Source: Pandoraea commovens
GTDB taxonomy: Bacteria; Pseudomonadota; Gammaproteobacteria; Burkholderiales; Burkholderiaceae
Direction of reading: 5' to 3'
DNA: 64,000 nucleotides
Assembly (NCBI RefSeq): GCF_902459615.1
Contig: NZ_CABPSA010000001.1
Coordinates: 248,001 to 312,000, forward strand
Below are positions 1-8,691 of the stretch, piece after piece. A program made the position numbers and the translations under genes. The notes beneath the pieces are model-generated. The model saw nothing but the letters and a program-made list of their open reading frames with translations, did no database searches and was not told the DNA's origin. Each line of letters opens with the position of its first letter. Within the stretch, counting starts at the first letter, position 1.

Positions 1-1161
1 AAAGGTCTTCCAGGGTAGGCTCTGCAGGTTCTGCGAACGCGGCGTCCAACAGGGGCGGCACCGAGCCAGTCGAATAGGCGGAAAGACTCGTCTTGGCGCG
101 CGTCACGGCCGTGAAGAGTTTTTCGGGGCGCGCGGTTCGCAGCTTTTCCACAAACATGAGATGCGTCGCGCGAAACTCTAGCCCCTTGGCTGAATCGATC
201 GTGACTACGCATACTCGCTGGTTCGCGGTGAAGGAACGGTCCCCGTTCCGCCGCTTTCGTGGTAGCCGACGACGCTGCCAAACTCGCAGTCTGACAGCCG
301 CTCCTTAACACGTTGGACATCGCTATTGAATGGCATCAGCACACCAATCAATTCATTGGGATAGGCCTTCAACTGCCGCTTGATCGCCGTCACGAGCTTC
401 TCAAGCTGCTCGTCGATGGACCCGCACGGGAAGAGTTTCGCCGAGGACGGCAGTACGTCTTCATCGTATTTGCAAGTTGCGAGCAGACTTTTTGCTGGCG
501 GGATCGGCGGGCGGATCCGGTCTGCGACGGTGCAGATTGCCTGTCCGATACGGTAGTGGAACGGCAGATCAAACTGTTGAAGGCCAAGATCCAACGCCGA
601 AGCAATGCCCTTTCCTGCCTGCAGTTGTTGATTCCCGTCGCCCGCGAGAATCAGTCGCGGCGTAATCTTCCTCATGAAGTCCAGTTCCTCGCTGCCTAGA
701 TCCTGGACTTCATCCACAAGAATCGCCTGATATCGTTCGGGGCCCAGTTCCGCAGCTACTTCCGAAAGAATTTCCGCGCAGCGCCGGCTGGACTGCCGGA
801 AGTCCCCTTCCGTCGCTTCGGCCAGTCGATGCGGCCTGCTCTGCCGAATGAGATCAATAGACCACTGTCGATGCGTGGAGACGTGATCGATCTCAAGCAC
901 CTGCTTGACCGCAATGCCTGTTCTGATGAACTCTGTCAGGGACCGCCCTACAGTGAGCACAACAATGTTCTTGAACCGCTTCAGATGCATGTACTGTGCC
1001 CGAAGCAACAGGATGTTTGTCTTCCCTGAGCCGGGACCCCCAGTGACAAGAAACGATTCATCAACGCCCACCTTATTGACGATGTGGGCTTGCTGCGGAT
1101 CCAACTGCTCTGATTTTGTCCACCATCCCGCGTCCACGATTTCCCCCGCATGAACTGGCAA
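1..1161 (-). pseudogene. UvrD/PcrA-type superfamily 1 DNA helicase, frameshifted and cut by window edge
   Basis: An SF1A helicase would unwind DNA using ATP. The first frame shows a Q-motif-like LDPQQ, Walker A GGPGSGKT, a DEVQD motif II (DEAD-box-like acidic motif) and GDGNQQ motif III. Near position 225-245 the frame is lost; the next minus-strand frame continues with TIDSAKGLEFRATHL (motif V) and FTAVTRAK (motif VI) to the left edge. Both halves match the family, so one base appears to have been lost in a GC-rich stretch. The first frame could start at TTG 1161, but GTG at 1137 has a better ribosome site (GGGGGAAATC just upstream); an in-frame stop lies immediately above 1161. It lies downstream of the RloC-like ATPase on the same strand, 338 bases away. 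It is either a true pseudogene or a sequencing error. Family call is firm; activity is uncertain. Confidence 0.75.
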
Positions 1162-1498
1162 AGCACCCGATCAGGCGGTCGCCGCCGCGCAGATCGAAGT
1201 CTTGGAGCCTATTGTTAGTTGTCCTTCAGTATATCCACGATTCACTCGTAGCGCCGCGGTGAATCTATCATAGCGGTACATTGAATCGCAGGCGATTTGC
1301 GCCCGACAAATAAACCCGTCATGATTAAGGCGACCGACCTTGGTCACTTGATCGGTCTGTGTAGAAGATTCTACGATCAGAGAAAACCGAGGCAAAGCAG
1401 TCACAGCCTGAATCTCAGGCTCGGAGAGGTTGCAATCGCGGGTTACACTCTTGCCTGTTGCCCCATCTGTGTTCAGCGTCCTCAAAATGAGGCTTCGG
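1162..1498. other. Intergenic gap between ATPase and helicase
   Basis: This 337-base stretch separates two minus-strand island genes. A 104-codon minus-strand open frame (1171-1485) fills most of it but has no recognisable domain and no clear ribosome site. I see no hairpin followed by a T-run. It may carry the helicase promoter or a poorly conserved small gene. Confidence 0.4.
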
Positions 1499-4138
1499 CT
1501 ACCTTGCTGCCGGTATCATTTCAACTCTTTTTTGCTCCACTTCTTTTGCGCGGAGCGTCACTCGCTCCAAGTACTCACGAATGGCCGAGATATCGGTATC
1601 AAAATTATCCGGTGTCGGCATCGGTGGCGGGGCTTCCATAGCGCCATCATGGGTGTAGTTTGAGCAGCGGCTCATGCCCTCCCAAACCGCTAAAAAATCG
1701 GCGTCGTCAACATAGGCGCGCTTGAGCATCTTGGTGTTGACGCTCTTACGAAAGCGGCGAACCGTATCCCCGAACAGCGTTTCTTCTACGATGCGCTCCC
1801 AACAATCTCTTAGCTTGCGATAGCCGTCTCGGACCATTTGCTCATACCGATCGGGGTCATGATCTTCTTCCAGCACTCTTCGCGCAAGCCTGGCCAGATC
1901 GGCTAACCCATTAACGCGCGCTTGAATTTTTCCGGCCTCGTGAGGCAGGCCATTAGCGGCCACACCTTTCTCCCTTCCGGCGGAGAAAATTCGGTCTGCT
2001 CTAAAAGGCACGGCCTCTGCCTGCGCCGCCTCCGATAACGTCCAGGCGAATGCCAGGTCGTGAGTAAACACAATGACCTGACGTTGTTTAGCCTCTTTCG
2101 CCAGACGTACTGCGATGGCTTCGCGTCGGTGAATGTCAAGGGAAGATACAGGATCGTCAAACACAATTCCTGAGGACGAGCCGGAGGTGATTACTTCGGC
2201 GAGGAACGTTGCGATCGCGATCGCACGTTGCTCGCCTTCACTCAGGACACTGGATATTTTGCTGCGACCGAGGTCACGCGCATCCACCAGACGCAGTTGC
2301 TGCTTGGATACTCCCTTCTGGCCACGCAATGTCAAATCCACCTTCTTCGACTCAATGTTCAAGGCCCGAAGTTCGCTCGCAAGCTTTTCATTGAGACCCT
2401 TAGCCAAGGCGATCTCTGAAAGCTCGTTGTTCTTTCGCGTAATCCCACTCGTGCCGGTGAATTTCAGGCACTCGGAAAGCCGATGTTGTTCGGACAACAT
2501 CGTGACCCGCTCCTTGATCAGGCCTAGCAGAGGGGCCGCACGAGTCCTTGCGTCAAACTCAGCGAGCTCTTGGGTAAGGCGCTGCCGCCCCTCATCCTTA
2601 AGCAGATCTTCAATGCCGGCGAGCTCTTTCTGATATGGCGCAAGAATCTGCTGGATGCTTATCTCTGGGATCTCCGGACAGCGTGGTTGCTCGGTAATAT
2701 CTTTCGCAGCAAACATCGCTGCGATGGCGGTCTTCCGTGACGAGAGTGCTTCGATGAATTGGACTACTGCCGCTACGTCGTGCGGCGCCGTTTCCTTTAG
2801 CTCTTCGATGATGTGGACGTCGCGAGGCATGGCACTGAAGTCCACGGACATCAGCGCCATATATTTTTCCCTCGATTGGGCCCGCAGATGTTCAGCGCGC
2901 TTTTGTGTGTCGTCGTGCAGAAAGCGGACGAAACGCGTCAATCGCTCAGACGCTTCTTGGGAAAGTTGCTGTTGGCACAACACGCATCGCGCATCGTCTT
3001 GCGGAGCCGGGAAGTCCGCATGCGGGTATGGACCTTCCTTCGCGAAATTCATCGCCGAAGTTACTAACTCCCGCCAAGGATCAGACCCTGTGCCGCGAAG
3101 TGCCTGACCGTCCTCAAGCAAACTCGTTGACGCAAGATCAGTCGCCTGACGTGCCGCTGCATATTGTTTATATGAGACGCAAAGCGTTTCCAGAGCCTCG
3201 TCCGACAATGCCGCGCGCGCTTCCTTGATATCTCGGTGCATTGCTTGGATACGTGCGACTAAGCGCTGCACGGCAGCCTTGCGCTTAGTTGGGTCGGCTC
3301 CAAGCTGCTTTCGCACCTCCTCCGCTCGAACACGGTCTTCGTCGCTAATGGACGCTAGCTTCTCAATGTCGGCGACGTTTGAGCTTTTATTGAGTCTATC
3401 AATAAAATGCCCTACTGCTGTGTTCCCACGCAGTGTGTCAATGGCCCTGAAGTCCCGATTCTTTGCCCTAGACAGGGCTTCTATCCTTTCCTTGAGCCGA
3501 TCGCAAACACGCGCAAGCTCGCTTAGAACCTCAAGTCCCTGAGGCAGAACATGGACTCTCAACTCGTCGTCCACAAACATGCTGGCGCAACGACTGTCCA
3601 TAACCGCGATGGATGCCAAATCATCCGAGCCAGGCGCCCCCTGTGTCCAACGCTGCTCTGTCACATTGCCATCTGCTTCCCAGGAAACGATGGCGGATGG
3701 AATCCCAGCGCCGAGCTCCCCATAAACGTTTGGCAGAATGTCTTCCGAGTCGCGCGCACGGCAGGCGGCTTTGAGAATTCGGGAGTACCCAGATTTTCCA
3801 GCGCCGTTTTCACCATAGACGATTGACAGGCCTGCGGCCTCAAAGTCTAGCCTTCCCTTTGAGGTTAACGCATTCACATTCGTTGGACCATTGATGGACT
3901 TCAACGCAACACGCCTTTGTGCTGTTGCTTCCCGCGGAAGTCTTTCAGGGTCCACTCTGACCAAAGGTTTCGCGGGTTGATCCTGTAGGCCGCACCTGAA
4001 TAGAAGGTGGGCCAGTAGTTCGTTGACGTCATCGTCGTCGAGCCTGCCTTTTTCCAGAATTCGCCGAACCGCGTCGGATTGCCACTCTGGTTGACCATGG
4101 CCGTTTATCCAAACTGCGATGTCTCTGTATACAGACAT
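1499..4138 (-). CDS. RloC/Rad50-like ABC ATPase with zinc-hook CxxC and HEPN-like C-terminus
   Basis: The 879-residue protein begins with a helical region containing a WxxxxxxxPEWQxDAxRR pattern often seen in defence-associated ATPases. It then has Walker A GENGAGKS (about 109-116), a long helical middle with a CVLC pair (385 and 388) placed like a Rad50/RloC zinc hook, ABC signature LSEGEQ (about 632), Walker B IVFDDPVSSLD (about 658-668) and an H-loop FTHD. The C-terminal region has an acidic LRDCWERIVEE helix and RCSNYTH, an R-x5-H motif like the HEPN ribonuclease site of PrrC/RloC anticodon nucleases. A TTG start at 4162 would add eight residues; ATG 4138 follows GGGGTAAAGG. RloC proteins are known tRNA nucleases held inactive by their ATPase; RNase activity here is inferred from the motif only. 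It sits beside a UvrD-like helicase in Tn7-like cargo. ATPase call is strong, nuclease role moderate. Confidence 0.8.
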   Translation of the reverse strand: MSVYRDIAVWINGHGQPEWQSDAVRRILEKGRLDDDDVNELLAHLLFRCGLQDQPAKPLVRVDPERLPREATAQRRVALKSINGPTNVNALTSKGRLDFEAAGLSIVYGENGAGKSGYSRILKAACRARDSEDILPNVYGELGAGIPSAIVSWEADGNVTEQRWTQGAPGSDDLASIAVMDSRCASMFVDDELRVHVLPQGLEVLSELARVCDRLKERIEALSRAKNRDFRAIDTLRGNTAVGHFIDRLNKSSNVADIEKLASISDEDRVRAEEVRKQLGADPTKRKAAVQRLVARIQAMHRDIKEARAALSDEALETLCVSYKQYAAARQATDLASTSLLEDGQALRGTGSDPWRELVTSAMNFAKEGPYPHADFPAPQDDARCVLCQQQLSQEASERLTRFVRFLHDDTQKRAEHLRAQSREKYMALMSVDFSAMPRDVHIIEELKETAPHDVAAVVQFIEALSSRKTAIAAMFAAKDITEQPRCPEIPEISIQQILAPYQKELAGIEDLLKDEGRQRLTQELAEFDARTRAAPLLGLIKERVTMLSEQHRLSECLKFTGTSGITRKNNELSEIALAKGLNEKLASELRALNIESKKVDLTLRGQKGVSKQQLRLVDARDLGRSKISSVLSEGEQRAIAIATFLAEVITSGSSSGIVFDDPVSSLDIHRREAIAVRLAKEAKQRQVIVFTHDLAFAWTLSEAAQAEAVPFRADRIFSAGREKGVAANGLPHEAGKIQARVNGLADLARLARRVLEEDHDPDRYEQMVRDGYRKLRDCWERIVEETLFGDTVRRFRKSVNTKMLKRAYVDDADFLAVWEGMSRCSNYTHDGAMEAPPPMPTPDNFDTDISAIREYLERVTLRAKEVEQKRVEMIPAAR

Positions 4139-4162
4139 ACCTTTACCCCGATTAGGATGCAA

Positions 4163-4497
4163 GCGCGACTTTCGAAGCTCGTGATCAATCGCTGTTAGTA
4201 CGTGATCGAATAGTGTTCGTGGAGAAAACTATGGTTGTTTATTTAAATAATGAACATTGCATTCTACATAATTCGTAGTGCAACATGGTTAATGTAAAAT
4301 AAAATCACATCGTGTCTTTGGAAATTCCAAAGTTTATGAGGTTGGCGCGTCCGGACCAGAATAGGTCGTCAAGGGACAAGCCATGTTGAACCGGTAGGTT
4401 TTTGAGGATGGTTTTCTGCGGGCAGTCTTATGTTCAGTCTGTACTCCTCCCACACCCTTGCGATCTTAATATTGCACACCCTGAGTGAAAACACGGA
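4163..4497. promoter_or_regulatory. AT-rich divergent intergenic region
   Basis: About 335 bases separate the minus-strand ATPase from the plus-strand membrane protein. Roughly 4225-4320 is strikingly AT-rich for this genome (runs such as TTTATTTAAATAATGAA and AATGTAAAATAAAAT), as expected for promoters of a horizontally acquired segment. No coding frame, tRNA or terminator was recognised. Exact promoters cannot be assigned by eye. Confidence 0.4.
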
Positions 4498-5295
4498 ATG
4501 ACATCTTGGAATAGACCTCGCTATCCGGACCGCCGTCTCAAGCACCCTGCGAGGGGCGGCGTAGCTCGCTCCTCAAGGAGTACTGAGAGGCCGCTAGCAT
4601 GGCTTCTGCAGGTCGGTGTGTGGTTGACGGTACTCGGCGCATTTATTTACGAAGAAGGCCGAGTATTTCGAGATAGCTATTTGCATCAGTGGAGACTTGA
4701 GCCTTCGGCTTTTCCGTGGGGAAGGGATGACTACCTTCACTACGGCCTAAGCCACGGCTTGCTGTGGATCTGCCTGTCTGCGCTGATAGCCGGTGGGGTG
4801 ATATTCACTGGCACCAGCATCTACGATGTGGGGAGAAGTCTCATCCGACGAGCTCGCCGATCCACGAGGAAGATTCGGCGTTCCGTCCACGCCTCCGAAA
4901 GTGCATCAAACTCTGAAACTGTTGATGCGATTCTGACCTATGTTGTCGGCGGGCTGCTTGTCATCTTCTTGACTTGCATGTATCTTGCCTTTGCTTTTTT
5001 GTGGACCACATCCAAGGGACGCGAAAAGGCAATGAACGAAATCTCTTCGATCGATGCACGCCAAATCGGCCCCGCAACCGGCCGAGGTCCGATTCCAGTG
5101 CGTATTGAGCGTGTCGTACGAGGCGAGATTGTCGGAATCCAAGGTTTTCTTATTGCCTGCGGAGCTACGGCGTGTGGAGTGTATGACCCGATAGCAAAGC
5201 AAACTCACATTGTTCCAAGTGATGGCGTAAGAAAGTTTCACACCATCGCCGAAAGTGACCTCTTTGCTGCTTCGCACGATGACAAAGGGGAGTGA
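4498..5295 (+). CDS. Island membrane protein of unknown function, three predicted helices
   Basis: This 265-residue protein has no family I recognise. It shows a basic N-terminus (about 1-30), a hydrophobic helix at about 33-52, a second at about 88-110, a basic linker rich in Arg (about 115-130) and a third at about 145-170. The C-terminal 90 residues are soluble, with a beta-rich look and two close cysteines (CGATACG). No signal cleavage site is evident. It is the only plus-strand gene in the island before the element end and converges on the exonuclease gene with a large inverted repeat between. Codon use is less GC-biased than in the chromosomal part, consistent with transfer. A role as an effector or immunity partner in the cargo is possible but not shown. 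Confidence 0.6.
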   Translation: MTSWNRPRYPDRRLKHPARGGVARSSRSTERPLAWLLQVGVWLTVLGAFIYEEGRVFRDSYLHQWRLEPSAFPWGRDDYLHYGLSHGLLWICLSALIAGGVIFTGTSIYDVGRSLIRRARRSTRKIRRSVHASESASNSETVDAILTYVVGGLLVIFLTCMYLAFAFLWTTSKGREKAMNEISSIDARQIGPATGRGPIPVRIERVVRGEIVGIQGFLIACGATACGVYDPIAKQTHIVPSDGVRKFHTIAESDLFAASHDDKGE

Positions 5296-5313
5296 TCACC
5301 AAATTCCAGGTTC

Positions 5314-5364
5314 GCAGAAGGAAAACCATACTGCGAGCCGAGCTTGCAGTATGGTTGCTTCTGC
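5314..5364. terminator. Long imperfect inverted repeat between convergent genes
   Basis: Inner arms ACCATACTGC (5325-5334) and GCAGTATGGT (5346-5355) are perfect complements, and outer arms GCAGAAG (5314-5320) and CTTCTGC (5358-5364) extend the stem. It lies between a plus gene ending at 5295 and a minus gene ending at 5368. There is no clear T-run, so a bidirectional terminator is the likely but unproven role. Confidence 0.5.
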
Positions 5365-5367
5365 GCA

Positions 5368-5877
5368 TTATGTGAATGCGAAAGCATTGGCACGCGCGTC
5401 TTGCAGCGCATGATGCCTCCCGCCGTGCGTCGAGATGAACTGTGCGAACCGTTCGGGGCGGATTTTTAGGAATACGTTTTCGTGCCTCCATCCCTGCGGT
5501 AGTGGCCCGCGGAGCAATCGCACAAGAAGCTGGTAATCCCAATCGGAGTCGTAGCTCAGTATAGGCCTGGGTTTAAGTGGTGCCGCCAACAACCATGTCA
5601 TAAGCGCCCTACCCAACACCTCGTTTGGCATCGATCGGTCGGGGAAATTTCCCAGTTGCGGGAGTACGTTTTCCTTCACAAATCGGCTGCACAGTGATCG
5701 GTCAAAATCCGAGCTCTCTCCGTAAAACTCTTCCCCCGTCTCACCCACAATGGCGATGCTGATGAGTTGGCAGGATTCTGCCTCGAAATTGGTGAATTCT
5801 GTATCGATGAAATATCGCTTCTTCCACGGACTGCGTGGACGTCGGTCGCTTGGGAGATACGGCATCATCGGACTCAT
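5368..5877 (-). CDS. DEDDh 3'-5' exonuclease, Rv2179c-like
   Basis: A 169-residue protein with the pattern of a DEDDh exonuclease: FIDTEFT near residue 24 (first Asp and Glu), SYDSDWDYQLL near 108-118 (second Asp) and HHALQDARA near 155-163 (catalytic His and last Asp). The stretch LISIAIVGETGEEFYGES resembles the Rv2179c-like exoribonuclease family, whose members degrade RNA 3' to 5' with two metal ions. All acidic catalytic residues seem present, so the enzyme should be active. The start is uncertain: several Met codons (1, 4, 5) crowd the N-terminus and no strong ribosome site is visible. It lies between tniQ and the island membrane protein and belongs to the transposon cargo. A nucleic-acid-processing role in defence or element maintenance is inference. 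Confidence 0.75.
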   Translation of the reverse strand: MSPMMPYLPSDRRPRSPWKKRYFIDTEFTNFEAESCQLISIAIVGETGEEFYGESSDFDRSLCSRFVKENVLPQLGNFPDRSMPNEVLGRALMTWLLAAPLKPRPILSYDSDWDYQLLVRLLRGPLPQGWRHENVFLKIRPERFAQFISTHGGRHHALQDARANAFAFT

Positions 5878-6260
5878 GGTTGTCGGTTATCAGTCGGCGG
5901 CTAGACTATGAGCAAATAACGGGCAACGTTGTGCAGCCTTCTGCATTGAGGGGGAATACAACAAGAGAATACATTCGTATCATGATCAGACTTCTAAATC
6001 GGACGCTTCTAACAGTTGTGTGCATCACCTGAGTGATAACGCGATTCTCGTTGCCTGGGCAGTGCGCAGCTCGTTAATTTCGTCACGATGTTGTACTTAA
6101 AAGTGACAAAGGGCCGACGCAAGCGGATCTTAGCTCGTCTTGCCAGCGCCACCATTTGACGCTGGCGCACCTGATTGCGGCATCGAGGTTATCAACCGAG
6201 TATGGGGCCGCCCTCTAGAACTTCTATTCACACACACCTTTTGTACAGTTGGCGTCTATC
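5878..6260. other. Non-coding gap downstream of tniQ
   Basis: This stretch of 383 bases between the minus-strand tniQ stop and the exonuclease start has only short, unconvincing frames. It presumably carries the exonuclease promoter; AT-rich patches occur at about 5945-6010. I see no CRISPR repeat, tRNA or cas-like sequence, which matters because some tniQ elements carry CRISPR guides nearby. Confidence 0.4.
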
Positions 6261-7703
6261 TCAAATGTGTGATCGTGAGTGGCCAGTGCTCGAGTCGCCT
6301 ACGAGGTGCCATCTGCTTAGATCGGTGCCATCAGCCGTTTTGACCAAGCATAGGGCGCTTTGTGATGCATCCGTAGATCCGGGGTGCGCTCCCCGTTCGA
6401 TTGCGTCTATCCACCGGCAAAATGATTCGTACGTGATGTCAAGCTCCTCTTCCGCAAGCTCATTTAGGACGGCCGTCATGGGCAACTCACTATTCCATTC
6501 GAAGTATGCCGGATCTGGCGACATTGGTTCGTAGAGATCGTGTGTCGGAGTTGGGTGGCGTACCAGTCGCGCAATGCCCGCATCAAGCATGATCCTCGAC
6601 CATTGCAGCAGGCGTTCGTGCTCATTGGATTGTGCGCGAAGGGACAACGCTTCACTTGGGTTTCCCCAACCTTGCGCAAGCGTGTTAATTGCCACCGCAT
6701 ACGGGCAATGCGAACCCATTCTCGGCCAATCGTCTGGGTGCACTCTTCGCCAGAACGATGTCCAGCCCCCGCTGATGTATGCCCATTCACAGCGGCACTC
6801 CCCGTGCCGAAGCGCCAGCTTCCGTTGCGCTTGTACACGCCGTGTCACAAAGCTAGGTGGCCTTGCAGATTTCGTGGCCATATCCTTGAAGTATTCGAAA
6901 ACACTCGCGAAAGTGAGACCTTTGGCAGCCAATCTGTCTAATGCCACTGTGAACTCATGTGGCAACCGGCGTTTAGCAAACCGCCATGTGTCCCCGTGTG
7001 TTTCGACCAAATGGGTGATGGTGTTCTGCATCGGAGAGAGCGCACGCAACTTGTCAATGGCGTGAGGCGCACTTTCCGATGCGGAGTCATGAATGTATCG
7101 CGACCGCCATATCTCATGATTAGCCAGACCCGATGCTGCGACTTGCACATTGGCTAGCCAGGCCTGGAGAGAAGCCATGGACTCTACTGAGAAACTCGAT
7201 TGAGCCGCCTTACGGCACCCCGGCCACGAGGCACACCTAGGTTTCATAATGTCGCGTAGTGTGGCGACTCGCTGGTGCGAGATTGCGCCGGCGCCAGTCG
7301 GTAACATTTGTTGCGTTAGTGCTATCTCATGGAACGGGCACAGGGCAAGCCAGGGCGCCTCATGAAGGGGGCAGTGATAGCCGTGCTTCGCGCACTCCTC
7401 ACAATATCTGACATAGTGGGCAGTAGTTTTCTCAACTTTAGGTGCGTAGTGCCCACATCCTGAGAATGGTTCTGGGGCTAGAAGTGCTTGGATGACTGAT
7501 TTCGGCTCCAGAAGAACTCCTGACAGGTTGGAGATCAGGCTCGCTGTTGAGCTCGAGTAACCATATGCAGAGAGCCCCAAGTACTCAAATCCTTCGCGGG
7601 GTTTGATACCATTTAGCTCGCAGAATCTGGTGACAACGGACAATAGCGATTCGTACTGGCGAATACTGTGAGATGACCAATTTTCCGCAGAATATTCGGC
7701 CAA
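6261..7703 (-). CDS. tniQ: TniQ family transposon target-selection protein
   Basis: A 480-residue protein with the TniQ/TnsD zinc-binding pattern in its first third: CEEC at 101-104, CPLH at 111-114 and CPFH at 122-125, followed by a second Cys cluster (RCASWPGC). TniQ/TnsD proteins link a target site to the TnsC ATPase and so direct where Tn7-like elements insert. The start is TTG, placed directly after the tnsC stop (TAATTG), so translational coupling is likely. Its length is longer than the short TniQ of CRISPR-guided elements and closer to TnsD-like proteins that bind DNA themselves; the region after residue about 200 contains helix-rich sequence that could bind DNA. Last gene of the tnsB-tnsC-tniQ operon. 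Confidence 0.85.
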   Translation of the reverse strand: MAEYSAENWSSHSIRQYESLLSVVTRFCELNGIKPREGFEYLGLSAYGYSSSTASLISNLSGVLLEPKSVIQALLAPEPFSGCGHYAPKVEKTTAHYVRYCEECAKHGYHCPLHEAPWLALCPFHEIALTQQMLPTGAGAISHQRVATLRDIMKPRCASWPGCRKAAQSSFSVESMASLQAWLANVQVAASGLANHEIWRSRYIHDSASESAPHAIDKLRALSPMQNTITHLVETHGDTWRFAKRRLPHEFTVALDRLAAKGLTFASVFEYFKDMATKSARPPSFVTRRVQAQRKLALRHGECRCEWAYISGGWTSFWRRVHPDDWPRMGSHCPYAVAINTLAQGWGNPSEALSLRAQSNEHERLLQWSRIMLDAGIARLVRHPTPTHDLYEPMSPDPAYFEWNSELPMTAVLNELAEEELDITYESFCRWIDAIERGAHPGSTDASQSALCLVKTADGTDLSRWHLVGDSSTGHSRSHI

Positions 7704-8681
7704 TTAGGCACCCGTGGATATTATGCGCATGTGGTCGGAGAAGTTTGTCCGTGACAGCTCTCGCAAGAGATTTTCATAGGACATGACGTCATCCCAAGGA
7801 GTTTCGGTAGCCAACTGCAGAAGCAGCGCCTCCACCGTCCTTGCGATGTGCTGCATTGGGAACTCACGGTGCCTGCGCGCCTCGTTCGGCGACAACTCGA
7901 CTAGCGCCATCCAGAATTGTTGGACGGCTTCTGTTAATCGACGACCGGATAGATATGCTCCTGGCGCAAAATACTCGAGGAACGAGATGTTGCTTCCTGC
8001 CGGCCATTCCGAGTCAACGTCGTATGCGTTCAGTACATATTCGAGCTCTAGAGGTGACTGTAAGCCGCGAAACTTGGCGTGAGCAGCCATAAATCTAGCA
8101 GCGATGTGGGCGTTTCCTGTACTCGCCATATATTCGTGACGATAACTCAGTTGGTGAGAGCCTATTGAGAAGACGCTTAACAGGTAGCCCTCGTAATCGA
8201 GATCGTTTTGAAGACCTACCAACCATTTCCATTCTCGAAGCGTCATGTCCTGCGCTTCATCAATGAGAAGCACCGCGTAGTTGCGATTCGCACTATTTGC
8301 AATCGCGATGAAGCGTTCTTTGCATAAAAAAATTGACTCGACTCGTGCAGGCCGTTTTCGAGCGTCCGCGAAAGAAAACTTGGAGGCCATCAGAATCTGC
8401 TGCCAAAACGCTGCTTCGCTAACTTGACTGTCCGCGCGTCTGTTCCAAACCACCATAGGTACCACCTCATTGAATCGCTCTTCCAGAACTTTCAAGAGAT
8501 ACCATTGGACACAACGAGACTTCCCCAATCTTGACGCGCCGTAAATGTATCCTCCGGGACGTCGCTGATCGATCCAATCGCCCATTTGTTCGATCATTTC
8601 GTGCATTGGAGGAGTGTAGACAGCGTACTGTTGTGTCACGATGCTGTGGCTTGTATCGATACGAGGGGGGAGCGAGAACAT
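7704..8681 (-). CDS. tnsC: TnsC/TniB-type AAA+ ATPase, transposition regulator
   Basis: A 325-residue AAA+ protein with Walker A GASRLGKS (48-55) and Walker B VLLIDEAQD (about 137-145), followed by a sensor-like FSIGSHQL. TnsC-type ATPases assemble on target DNA, read the signal from TniQ and activate the TnsB transposase. Its length fits the short TniB/TnsC class rather than the larger Tn7 TnsC, which also contacts TnsA; no tnsA is visible here. ATG 8681 lies ten bases beyond the transposase stop and its own stop touches the tniQ start, giving a tight operon. Family assignment is firm from motifs and context. Confidence 0.88.
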   Translation of the reverse strand: MFSLPPRIDTSHSIVTQQYAVYTPPMHEMIEQMGDWIDQRRPGGYIYGASRLGKSRCVQWYLLKVLEERFNEVVPMVVWNRRADSQVSEAAFWQQILMASKFSFADARKRPARVESIFLCKERFIAIANSANRNYAVLLIDEAQDMTLREWKWLVGLQNDLDYEGYLLSVFSIGSHQLSYRHEYMASTGNAHIAARFMAAHAKFRGLQSPLELEYVLNAYDVDSEWPAGSNISFLEYFAPGAYLSGRRLTEAVQQFWMALVELSPNEARRHREFPMQHIARTVEALLLQLATETPWDDVMSYENLLRELSRTNFSDHMRIISTGA

Positions 8682-8691
8682 TGTTATTTTT

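Noticed and set aside
1171-1485. 104-codon minus-strand frame between the ATPase and helicase genes
   Set aside because: No domain, no ribosome site and low-complexity end (ICAAATA); kept only as a possibility in the gap entry.
5878-6260. CRISPR-guided transposon (CAST) possibility beside tniQ
   Set aside because: No repeat-spacer array and no cas genes are visible in the window.
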